From assembly GCA_017438085.1 (NCBI GenBank), contig JAFRWH010000355.1, positions 1-13,938 on the forward strand: DNA of 13,938 nt, read 5' to 3'. Position 1 is the stretch's first letter. Each line of letters opens with the position of its first letter. The stretch is from Bacillota bacterium. Its GTDB lineage: Bacteria > Bacillota_A > Clostridia > Peptostreptococcales > Anaerovoracaceae. The notes beneath the pieces are model-generated. The model searched no databases and had not been told where the DNA came from. It worked only from the letters and a program-made list of their open reading frames with translations. Positions 6,282 to 13,172 of this stretch are shown in pieces. The translations under genes and the position numbers were made by a program.

Positions 6282-7556
6282 ATGATAAAGTTTAACTATG
6301 AAGGCGCAGGTAAGCCTGAAGAAAAGACCATGGCAGAAGCTCTTGAAGCGCTTAAGACACTTAAGGCCAAGAGCGGCGCAGGCTCCGAGTTCACAGGCTG
6401 GATGGAGCTGCCCGCAGAATACACTAAGACTGAAGAATACAAAGCTGTAAAGGCTGTCGCTTCCGAAATAAGAGAGAACGCCCAGGTGCTGATAGTCATC
6501 GGTATCGGCGGTTCCTATCTCGGCGCAAGAGCTGCTATCGAAATGCTCAAGAGCTCACGCCACAATCAGGAGCCGGGCAATCCCGAGATCTATTTCCTGG
6601 GCAATGGCCTGGATGCCTTCGATATCTATCAGGTGCTCCGCCTCTGCGAAGGCAAGAGCGTCTATGTGAACGTCATCTCCAAGTCCGGCACCACTCTGGA
6701 ACCGGCTCTGGGCTTCCGCATCGTACGCGAATACATGTACAGCCGCTACAGCTCAGAGGAATGCAAAAAGCGCATCATCGCAACTACCGACAAGGCAAGA
6801 GGCGTGCTTAAGGGGCTGGCTGATGAAGTCGGCTACCGCACTTTCGTTGTTCCCGACGAAATAGGCGGCCGCTACAGCGTGCTTACCCCCGTAGGACTGC
6901 TCCCCATGGCTGCAGCAGGCATAGATATCGACAAGGTGATGGAATCTGCAGCAAAGGCTCAGGCTGAATACAACAGAGAAACAGCCGACAATCCTGCACT
7001 GCTCTATGCAGCCGTAAGAGAGACAGGCTACCGCAAGGGCAAGACCGTGGAGATCCAGTCCTATCCCGGAGAATCCATGCGCTTCATGGCTGAGTGGTGG
7101 AAGCAGCTCTACGGCGAGAGCGAGGGCAAGGAAAGAAAAGGCATCTTCCCCGCCAGCTGCCAGATCACAGCAGATCTTCACTCCCTGGGCCAGTTCATTC
7201 AGGACGGAGAGCCTATAATTCAGGAGAGTATGGTCCGTTTTGAGGAGCCCGCTGCAAAGATGGAAGTAAAGGCTACCGAAGCTAACGAGGATGGTCTCAA
7301 CTATGTTGCAGGCAAGGATATGAACGAGGTCCTGCTGGCAGCCCAGAAGGGTACTATGGAAGCTCACATCAGCGGCGGAGTGCCCGTGATGGAGATCGTT
7401 CTCGATCGTCCGGATGAGGCTACCTTCGGTGAAATGGTGCTCTTCTATGAGATCGCCTGTGGCATCTCCTGCTACATGCAGGGTGTCAATCCCTTCAACC
7501 AGCCCGGCGTTGAGGATTACAAGAAAAACATGTTCAGACTGCTGGGCAAGAAATAG
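6282..7556 (+). CDS. pgi: glucose-6-phosphate isomerase
   Basis: This cytosolic glycolytic enzyme interconverts glucose-6-phosphate and fructose-6-phosphate. The 424-residue protein has the SIS phosphate-binding motif SKSGTT (133-138), the first family signature EIGGRYSVLTPVGLLP (193-208), the catalytic-site segment LYGESEGK (276-283, Glu279), His300 in TADLHSLGQ, and the second signature NPFNQPGVEDYKK (403-415) with the active-site Lys. Length fits the short bacterial form found in Bacillota (about 420-450) rather than the 550-residue proteobacterial and eukaryotic form. AAGGAGG precedes the ATG at good spacing. It follows hexokinase, so two consecutive steps of glucose use are encoded side by side. 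The gap of 32 bases to the ABC ATPase gene holds no terminator, so read-through is likely. Confidence 0.97.
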   Translation: MIKFNYEGAGKPEEKTMAEALEALKTLKAKSGAGSEFTGWMELPAEYTKTEEYKAVKAVASEIRENAQVLIVIGIGGSYLGARAAIEMLKSSRHNQEPGNPEIYFLGNGLDAFDIYQVLRLCEGKSVYVNVISKSGTTLEPALGFRIVREYMYSRYSSEECKKRIIATTDKARGVLKGLADEVGYRTFVVPDEIGGRYSVLTPVGLLPMAAAGIDIDKVMESAAKAQAEYNRETADNPALLYAAVRETGYRKGKTVEIQSYPGESMRFMAEWWKQLYGESEGKERKGIFPASCQITADLHSLGQFIQDGEPIIQESMVRFEEPAAKMEVKATEANEDGLNYVAGKDMNEVLLAAQKGTMEAHISGGVPVMEIVLDRPDEATFGEMVLFYEIACGISCYMQGVNPFNQPGVEDYKKNMFRLLGKK

Positions 7557-7588
7557 AAGAAAAATTAAAGGAGTATTGAGGGATCGAA

Positions 7589-8386
7589 ATGTTAACTGTA
7601 AGTCACGTAACGAAGCGCTACGGCAAGAATCTCGCGGCGAATGACCTGAGCTTTTCTCTGGATCCCGGCAGTGTTACAGTGCTTCTGGGCCACAACGGCG
7701 CAGGCAAGAGCACTATCATGAAATCCATCATAGGATTTCTGAAGTATGACGGCGACATAACGATCGAAGGCCTTCCGAACAAAACCAGCGAAGCAAGAAG
7801 ACTGCTGGGCTACATACCTGAAATGCCATCGCTCTACCCGAATCTGACGGTCTCGGAGCACATGGAATTTCTGGCAAGGGCATATAAGCTCATCGACTAC
7901 AAGCCCCGCATCGATGCTCTGCTGGACCGTTTCGAACTTTCAGACAAAAGAAAGAAATTCGGAGACGAGCTGTCCAAGGGTATGAAGCAGAAGCTCAACA
8001 TATGCCTGGGACTGCTTCCCGAGCCTAAATATCTGCTGCTGGACGAGCCCATGATAGGCCTGGATCCCCACGCCATCAAGGAGCTGAAGGGCGTGTTCGA
8101 GGAGATGCGCAGCGAAGGCCGCTGCCTCTTGGTGAGCACCCACATCATAGACAGCGTGGACATGCTCTGGGACAGGACCATAATCATGCAAAGCGGCCGC
8201 ATCATGTGCAATATCACAAAACCCGAGCTGGATGCAGACGGCAGGACCCTGGAGCAGCTCTTCTTTGACGTGACCGAAGGACTGCAAAGGGACGACATGA
8301 GTCACAGCGAGGAGGCGGAAAGCTCTGATGAAGCAACTGAAGCGCCCAAAAAGAGGGGCTTTGGCTTCGGGAGGCTGTCAAAATGA
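7589..8386 (+). CDS. ABC transporter ATP-binding protein (ABC-2 exporter type)
   Basis: This 265-residue ATPase should energise the membrane protein encoded next to it. Visible motifs are Walker A GHNGAGKST (34-42), GYIPEMP with Glu78 at the Q-loop position (common in ABC-2/NatA-type ATPases), signature LSKGMKQKL (128-136), Walker B YLLLDEP (148-154), D-loop GLDP (157-160) and the switch His185 in STH. The C-terminus (about 232-265) is an unusual acidic then basic, Gly/Phe-rich tail (EEAESSDEATEAPKKRG) beyond the nucleotide-binding domain, probably disordered. GAGGGA lies upstream of the ATG. Its stop overlaps the start of the permease gene by four bases (ATGA), a strong sign of coupled translation. 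The substrate is unknown. Confidence 0.95.
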   Translation: MLTVSHVTKRYGKNLAANDLSFSLDPGSVTVLLGHNGAGKSTIMKSIIGFLKYDGDITIEGLPNKTSEARRLLGYIPEMPSLYPNLTVSEHMEFLARAYKLIDYKPRIDALLDRFELSDKRKKFGDELSKGMKQKLNICLGLLPEPKYLLLDEPMIGLDPHAIKELKGVFEEMRSEGRCLLVSTHIIDSVDMLWDRTIIMQSGRIMCNITKPELDADGRTLEQLFFDVTEGLQRDDMSHSEEAESSDEATEAPKKRGFGFGRLSK

Positions 8387-11094
8387 GGCTTTTTCTCTAT
8401 TACGGAACTCACAGCCTTATAAATCAGATCCGTAAGCTCTTCAAGACCTGGGTCCTTATATTCATCGTAGCCTGCATGGCCATCGGTGGCCTGATAGGCT
8501 TTTTCGCTGCAACCATGGCGGATATCGATGATGAAAGGCATCCGGACGAGGTGGTCGATACCCCTGCGGAAATACAGATTCCTGAGGAGGCGCAGGCGCA
8601 GCTTCCACCGGAGCTGCAGGAGTATCTGGAGGACGAACAGCACTATCCTTTTAAGGATCTGGGCATAGAGCTCTCCCAGCTTTTCGAGGTGGGAACGGCG
8701 ATCATCGTTCTTGGCATAATGGTCTTTCAGGCTGTCAGTGCTGATAAAAACGGAAGCAGGATATTCCTGCCTGCGGATGTGCCGCTGCTTTTTGCTTCAC
8801 CCATGAAGCCTCAGTCAGTGCTGCTTTTCAGGCTCATGACCCAGATGGGCACCGCCATATTCATGACCATCTACATGTTCATACAGATACCGAATCTGAC
8901 CCTGAACATGGGCATGAGCGTGCCCGGAGCCATCGGCGTTATCGTGGGCTTTGGTCTGAGCTTTATCGCGGGCAAGCTGATACAGCTTCTGCTCTATCTC
9001 GTGGCATCTACCCATACGGGCTTTAAGAACAAGCTCCGCTTTGCGATCTATGCATTCCTCGGGCTCCTTGGAGCAGGGCTTTTCGCCTACTGGAAGCTCA
9101 GCGGACTGATACATATACAGGCTGCAGTGAAGGTCTTCAGCTCCTTCTGGTTTAAGCTTATTCCCTTCTGGGGATGGATCACCGGCTTTATTGGATCCAT
9201 GATAGCCGGCTCATATGGCTGGGCTCTTCTATACACTGCGCTCTTTATAGGCGGAACAGTTCTGCTCATATACATCGTTTACCACATCCATGCGGATTTC
9301 TATGAGGACGCAATGGCCAGGTCGGAAGAAACCGCTGCGCTGCTGGAGCAGGTCAGCGACCAGAAGACCACTTCTCTCTTTGTGACCCGCAAGAGGGAAA
9401 AGGACAGGAGCGAGAAGCTGAAGAGAGACGGTCTCAACAGCGGCTTCGGAGCCAGCGTGTTTTTCACAAAAGCGATCTACAACCGCTTCCGCTTCGGAAC
9501 TCTCGGGTATTTTACCAAGACCTGCTTCACCTATCTGGCTGCGGCCGCAGCCGTGGTGCTGTTCATGATATTCGTCGCTGACAGCAGATCTATAGAACCG
9601 GTGGCTATGGTGCTTGGCGGCCTGGTGTTCTTCAGGGCGATGGGCAACCCCCTTGAAGAGGATACCAGCATGGATTATTTCCTGCTTATCCCTGAAAGCA
9701 GCTGGGCCAAGCTTTTCTGGTCCCTTGCGGGCAGCGTCGTGAACTGCCTGCTGGATCTGCTTCCAGGCATGCTGCTGGCCTGCATAGTCCTTAAGGCATC
9801 GCCTCTGAAAGCAGGAGCGTGGCTGCTCTTTATACTTACGCTGAATATCTACGCCACAGTTGTGGGCGCTTTCATCAACCTGTCGGTCCCCGTATCCGCG
9901 GGCAAGACCATAAAGCAGGTGGTCCAGATAATGTTCATCTACTTCGGACTGCTTCCGGATGTAGTCATCATAATCATGGGCTTTGTCTTCGATAACCCGA
10001 GCATGGGTCTGGCCGGGGCATCTGCAGTCAATCTGCTGCTGGGACTGATCTTCTTCAGCCTGACGCCTCTGTTTATAGAGCCGGGCAACGGCAAGACCTT
10101 CAGGACGGAAAGCGGAGTGTGCACTGATCTGAAGCTGGCAGGAAAAGACTTCTCCAGCATCGGTCTTGGCCTTCTGTGCTTTATGATAGTATCCTCCATC
10201 GGAAGCCTGGCGCTTTCCGTATATGTGGCGTCGAAATCGCAGGCTCTGGCCACAAAAACCTGGATGATTTATATAATGAACTTCCTCCCCATGTATGGCA
10301 TAGGACTGCCGGCCTGCCTTGCGGTGGTTAAGCGCGTGCCTTCAAGGCGCTACAACGACAGACCATTCGGAGCATTCAATCTCTTCAAAGCTTTCTGCAT
10401 CTCCATCTTCCTGATGTACAGCCTGAATATACTCAGCACCATGCTGGTGGATGCTCTGCATGATATTATCGGAACCTCCGAGACCAATCCGCTGGAAACT
10501 CTGCTGGAGGCGGACTCCACGCTGATGCAGATACTGATCGTTGTGATAATCGGGCCGCTGGTGGAGGAATACATCTTCCGCAGACAGCTGATAGACAGGC
10601 TCAATGTCTACGGCGAAAAGAATGCTGTCATATTCTCTGCTGTCTGCTTCGGACTGTTCCACGGCAACCTTAATCAGTGCTTCTACGCGGCAGCGCTGGG
10701 CCTGGTATTCGGCTACATATACGTGCGGACCGGAAGGCTGCGCTATTCTGCAGTAATGCACATGATCATCAATTTCATGGGTTCCGTGCTTACGCTGAAG
10801 CTGGCTGAAGGGCTGGATGAGAGCCTGCTGGAAGGCGATATCACGGACATAATAGCTGCCATTCCGACTAACCCCGGGGTGCTGGGCTTTGCCATTTTCA
10901 ACATAGCAATAGTAATTCTTGGCATTCTCGGCCTGGTGTTCCTCGTGACAAGTCTTGGCAGACTCAGCTTCAAAGGAACTCCGCTGGAGCTGCCGAAGGG
11001 CAGGCGTTTCAGCACATCCTGGATAAACGCAGGAATGATAATATTCACATTGTTCTGCCTGGGCGAGATGGCTATATACCTGTTCCTGCTGTAG
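8383..11094 (+). CDS. ABC exporter permease fused to CPBP intramembrane protease
   Basis: This 903-residue polytopic protein joins two membrane modules. The N-terminal part (about 1-600) looks like a Bacillota ABC exporter permease: helix 1 at about 23-45, then an acidic, proline- and glutamine-rich loop (about 46-95), then many hydrophobic helices, with a long charged cytoplasmic loop (about 305-355). The C-terminal part (about 660-830) has the glutamic-type CPBP (Rce1/Abi) protease motifs: EEYIFR (Glu728, Glu729, Arg733), FGLFH (756-760, His760) and HMIIN (His793, Asn797). All predicted catalytic residues are present, so the protease may be active. More helices follow to the end. The start overlaps the ATPase gene by four bases. 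The complex could process and export a peptide, but the substrate is not encoded recognisably here. Confidence 0.88.
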   Translation: MRLFLYYGTHSLINQIRKLFKTWVLIFIVACMAIGGLIGFFAATMADIDDERHPDEVVDTPAEIQIPEEAQAQLPPELQEYLEDEQHYPFKDLGIELSQLFEVGTAIIVLGIMVFQAVSADKNGSRIFLPADVPLLFASPMKPQSVLLFRLMTQMGTAIFMTIYMFIQIPNLTLNMGMSVPGAIGVIVGFGLSFIAGKLIQLLLYLVASTHTGFKNKLRFAIYAFLGLLGAGLFAYWKLSGLIHIQAAVKVFSSFWFKLIPFWGWITGFIGSMIAGSYGWALLYTALFIGGTVLLIYIVYHIHADFYEDAMARSEETAALLEQVSDQKTTSLFVTRKREKDRSEKLKRDGLNSGFGASVFFTKAIYNRFRFGTLGYFTKTCFTYLAAAAAVVLFMIFVADSRSIEPVAMVLGGLVFFRAMGNPLEEDTSMDYFLLIPESSWAKLFWSLAGSVVNCLLDLLPGMLLACIVLKASPLKAGAWLLFILTLNIYATVVGAFINLSVPVSAGKTIKQVVQIMFIYFGLLPDVVIIIMGFVFDNPSMGLAGASAVNLLLGLIFFSLTPLFIEPGNGKTFRTESGVCTDLKLAGKDFSSIGLGLLCFMIVSSIGSLALSVYVASKSQALATKTWMIYIMNFLPMYGIGLPACLAVVKRVPSRRYNDRPFGAFNLFKAFCISIFLMYSLNILSTMLVDALHDIIGTSETNPLETLLEADSTLMQILIVVIIGPLVEEYIFRRQLIDRLNVYGEKNAVIFSAVCFGLFHGNLNQCFYAAALGLVFGYIYVRTGRLRYSAVMHMIINFMGSVLTLKLAEGLDESLLEGDITDIIAAIPTNPGVLGFAIFNIAIVILGILGLVFLVTSLGRLSFKGTPLELPKGRRFSTSWINAGMIIFTLFCLGEMAIYLFLL

Positions 11095-11110
11095 AGCCAT
11101 ACTGATTTTG

Positions 11111-11143
11111 AAAGAAACAGAACAATTTGTGCTGATTTTCTTT
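11111..11143 (+). terminator. imperfect hairpin after the permease gene
   Basis: AAAGAAA (11111-11117) plus CAG (11118-11120) can pair with CTG (11132-11134) and TTTCTTT (11137-11143), with a two-base bulge (AT) and an inner ACA/TGT pairing. The descending arm is T-rich. It could end the ABC transcript, and its right edge touches the -35 region of the next promoter. This is weaker than the other terminators in the window. Confidence 0.35.
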
Positions 11144-11170
11144 ACTTATTGTGCTCATTTGTAGTAAAAT
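11141..11170 (+). promoter_or_regulatory. promoter for the yegP-like gene
   Basis: TTTACT (11141-11146) or TTACTT (11142-11147) is followed after 18 or 17 bases by TAAAAT (11165-11170). The -10 box is the same as that of the hexokinase promoter. The predicted start of transcription near 11177 falls inside a 12-base palindrome. Confidence 0.5.
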
Positions 11171-11181
11171 TGATACATCAA
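11170..11181. promoter_or_regulatory. TTGATACATCAA palindrome at the predicted transcription start
   Basis: TTGAT-AC-ATCAA is a perfect inverted repeat starting at the last base of the -10 box. This is a common place for a repressor operator. No regulator gene is seen in the window. Confidence 0.35.
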
Positions 11182-11192
11182 ATAAACTATGC

Positions 11193-11207
11193 ACCTGATC
11201 AGGAGGT
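11193..11207 (+). promoter_or_regulatory. palindrome overlapping the yegP ribosome binding site
   Basis: CCTGATCAGG (11194-11203) is a perfect 10-base palindrome whose right half runs into the Shine-Dalgarno AGGAGG (11201-11206). ACCT (11193-11196) could alternatively pair with AGGT (11204-11207), covering the site. It may tune translation or bind a protein. Confidence 0.35.
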
Positions 11208-11213
11208 AATAAC

Positions 11214-11594
11214 ATGGGCAAATTTGTTATCAAACCGTCTAAGAATGGCGAATTTACATTTAATCTGAAGGCAGGAAACGGTGAAGTCATACTTCAGGCT
11301 TCCGAGACCTATACTACTCTGGATGCATGCAAGAACGGCATCGCAAGCGTTACCAAGAATGCTCCTATTGCACCAGTCGAAGACCAGACTGTAGAAGGAT
11401 TCGAGACTCAGAAGAACCCCAAGTTCGAAGTATATGCTGACAAGGCAGGCGAGATCCGCTATCGCCTTAAGGCTGCTAATGGCCAGATCATCGGCAGAGG
11501 CGAGGGCTACAAGGCTAAGGCAAGCTGCCTGAAGGGCATCGAGTCCATCAAAAAGAACGCAGCAGATTCCGAGACTGTAGTTCTGGATGAGTAA
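11214..11594 (+). CDS. YegP/DUF1508 tandem-repeat protein
   Basis: This 126-residue protein is two copies of the roughly 48-residue YegP (DUF1508) unit: residues 4-50 (FVIKPSKNGEFTFNLKAGNG...) and 71-116 (FEVYADKAGEIRYRLKAANG...). Both show the family pattern of a strand pair, the F/Y-x-L-K-A-x-N-G-x turn, a strand, then a helix with C-x-x-G-I-x-S-(V/I)-x-K-N-A. A linker (51-70) joins them. YegP-type proteins are small, soluble and widespread; their molecular function is not established. AGGAGG sits seven bases before the ATG. The gene has its own promoter and terminator, so it is monocistronic. Codons favour a small set, as in the pgi and cyclophilin genes, which suggests good expression. 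Confidence 0.9.
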   Translation: MGKFVIKPSKNGEFTFNLKAGNGEVILQASETYTTLDACKNGIASVTKNAPIAPVEDQTVEGFETQKNPKFEVYADKAGEIRYRLKAANGQIIGRGEGYKAKASCLKGIESIKKNAADSETVVLDE

Positions 11595-11615
11595 TCATAG
11601 TTGAATTTGAGTAAC

Positions 11616-11650
11616 ACCCGGTTCCTTGCAGGAGCCGGGTATTATTATGT
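11616..11650 (+). terminator. terminator after the yegP-like gene
   Basis: ACCCGGTTCC (11616-11625) pairs with GGAGCCGGGT (11631-11640) around loop TTGCA, with one T·G wobble, followed by an interrupted A/T-rich tract ATTATTATG then TTTT. The stem is strong and the T-run only moderate. Confidence 0.75.
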
Positions 11651-11655
11651 TTTGC

Positions 11656-11684
11656 TTTTCTTCCGCCTCCTTCTGTGGTAAAAT
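11656..11684 (+). promoter_or_regulatory. candidate promoter for the PAP2 gene
   Basis: TAAAAT (11679-11684) in the context TGTGGTAAAATCAA resembles the -10 regions of the yegP and hexokinase promoters. The sequence 17 bases upstream (TTTTCT) is a poor -35 box. Placed between a terminator and a strong AAAGGAGG, a promoter is expected here. Confidence 0.4.
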
Positions 11685-11713
11685 CAATTGTTATATATAA
11701 AGGAGGCTCATAA

Positions 11714-12640
11714 ATGGGCAATGTGTTTTACTTCAGCTGGGAAGTGGCTCTGCAGGAATGGCTGCAGCAGGCGCTGGGTGGCTCTGCCACAGCAGTGATC
11801 TCCTTCTTCTCGGCCTTCGGCGAAGAGGTCATACTGATCGCCATACTAGGATTTCTTTACTGGTGCTGGGACAAAGAGTTCGGCAAGTTCGTGGGGACCA
11901 GCGTCGCCATGGGCGTGGTCTTCAACCCCATGGTCAAAAATATCTTCCTCCGCAGACGGCCATACTTCGATAACCCTGACATCAAATGCCTGCGTCCCGT
12001 GGACGGAGATGCAGATATCTACGATATAGCCGCACAGGGATTCTCTTTCCCCAGCGGTCATTCCACCAACGGAACTGCAGTGTACGGGTCCCTGGCAGTA
12101 TACAAGAAGCAGAAAAAGTTCTGGATACTGGCCTGTGTGCTGCTCTTCCTGATAGGCTTTTCTAGAGTCTATGTAGGCGTTCACTTCGTAACAGACGTGC
12201 TCTGCGGCTGGGTGCTGGGCTCCCTGATCATAGGGCTGAACGTATTGCTTCTTAGGAAGCTGGGGGAGGCTAAGACCTATGGCCTGCTCCTTCTTGTAAG
12301 CATACCGGGCATATTCTACTGCAGCAGCAACGACTATTTTACCGGTCTGGGTCTGATGATAGGCATCTTCGGAGGCTTCCTCTTCGAAAAGAAGTATGTG
12401 AACTTCAAGAGCACCAGAAGACCTGTGATGTGCGTCATACGCCTGGTCTGCGGACTTGCCATTTTCGTAGGGCTCAACGCTGTCCTGAAGCTGCCCTTCT
12501 CAAGCGAGTTCCTTTCAAACGGCAGCATGGCAGCCATGCTGGTGCGCACTGCGCGCTATGCAGTGGTATCCTTCGTTGACATAGCCATCTATCCCATGGC
12601 ATTCAGATTTTTCGATAAAACACAGGCAGATAAATTTTAG
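11714..12640 (+). CDS. PAP2-family membrane phosphatase
   Basis: This 308-residue integral membrane protein carries all three PAP2 (type 2 phosphatidic acid phosphatase) motifs: KNIFLRRRP (75-83, the KX6RP motif), PSGH (113-116) and SRVYVGVHFVTD (150-161, with His157 and Asp161). Such enzymes remove phosphate from lipid phosphates such as undecaprenyl pyrophosphate or phosphatidic acid at the outer face of the membrane. After the catalytic core, residues about 165-300 form several further hydrophobic segments, giving a protein longer than the minimal 200-residue BcrC type. The residue 53-59 region (DKEFGKF) is a short charged loop. AAAGGAGG precedes the ATG. The specific lipid substrate cannot be read; undecaprenyl pyrophosphate recycling is one possibility. 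Confidence 0.92.
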   Translation: MGNVFYFSWEVALQEWLQQALGGSATAVISFFSAFGEEVILIAILGFLYWCWDKEFGKFVGTSVAMGVVFNPMVKNIFLRRRPYFDNPDIKCLRPVDGDADIYDIAAQGFSFPSGHSTNGTAVYGSLAVYKKQKKFWILACVLLFLIGFSRVYVGVHFVTDVLCGWVLGSLIIGLNVLLLRKLGEAKTYGLLLLVSIPGIFYCSSNDYFTGLGLMIGIFGGFLFEKKYVNFKSTRRPVMCVIRLVCGLAIFVGLNAVLKLPFSSEFLSNGSMAAMLVRTARYAVVSFVDIAIYPMAFRFFDKTQADKF

Positions 12641-12655
12641 GTCATTATTCAACTG

Positions 12656-12673
12656 GCTGCATGGCTGTGCAGC
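12656..12673 (+). other. hairpin upstream of the cyclophilin ribosome binding site
   Basis: GCTGCA (12656-12661) pairs perfectly with TGCAGC (12668-12673) around loop TGGCTG. No T-run follows, so it is not a standard terminator. It lies just upstream of AAAGGAGG and may be an mRNA stability or processing element. Confidence 0.3.
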
Positions 12674-12692
12674 TGAAGCAAAAGGAGGCAAC

Positions 12693-13169
12693 ATGAAAAA
12701 CTTCACTATAGAAATGGAAAACGGCGACATACTCAAGGGCGAACTTTACGAAGATATTGCTCCCATCACCGTTGAAAACTTTGAAAAGCTTGCAAACAAG
12801 GGCTTCTACGATGGACTCAAGTTCCACAGAGTCATCCCTGGCTTCATGATCCAGGGTGGCTGCCCTCTGGGCAATGGCACAGGCGGTCCCGGATATCAGA
12901 TCAAAGGTGAATTCAGCGCCAACGGCGTAAAGAACGATCTTAAGCACACCCGCGGCGTCATCTCCATGGCAAGAGCCATGCATCCGGATTCCGCCGGCTC
13001 ACAGTTCTTCATCATGGTCGCCGATGCTCCTCATCTGGATGGACAGTATGCTGCTTTCGGCAAAGTCACAGAGGGAATTGAAGCTGCGGACCGTATCGTA
13101 GGTGTTCCTACAGACTTCAGGGACTGCCCCAGAGAAGATCAGATCATCAAGAGCATCAGAGTAGAATAG
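12693..13169 (+). CDS. cyclophilin-type peptidyl-prolyl cis-trans isomerase
   Basis: This 158-residue protein is a single cyclophilin domain that speeds proline cis-trans isomerisation during protein folding. The active-site block FHRVIPGFMIQGG (44-56, Arg46 and Gln54) is intact, as are SMARA (91-95), SQFFIM (103-108) and HLDGQYAAFG (114-123). Tyr119 stands where cyclosporin-sensitive human CypA has Trp121, as in many bacterial forms, so weak cyclosporin binding is expected. No signal peptide is present, so it is cytosolic. AAAGGAGG lies close before the ATG. The next gene starts three bases after the stop, which suggests an operon with the GNAT-like membrane protein. Confidence 0.96.
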   Translation: MKNFTIEMENGDILKGELYEDIAPITVENFEKLANKGFYDGLKFHRVIPGFMIQGGCPLGNGTGGPGYQIKGEFSANGVKNDLKHTRGVISMARAMHPDSAGSQFFIMVADAPHLDGQYAAFGKVTEGIEAADRIVGVPTDFRDCPREDQIIKSIRVE

Positions 13170-13172
13170 ATC

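Noticed and set aside
7414..7644. 76-codon plus-strand frame spanning the end of pgi and the start of the ABC ATPase
   Set aside because: It overlaps two well-supported genes in another frame and has no recognisable motif. The real starts there have better ribosome binding sites.
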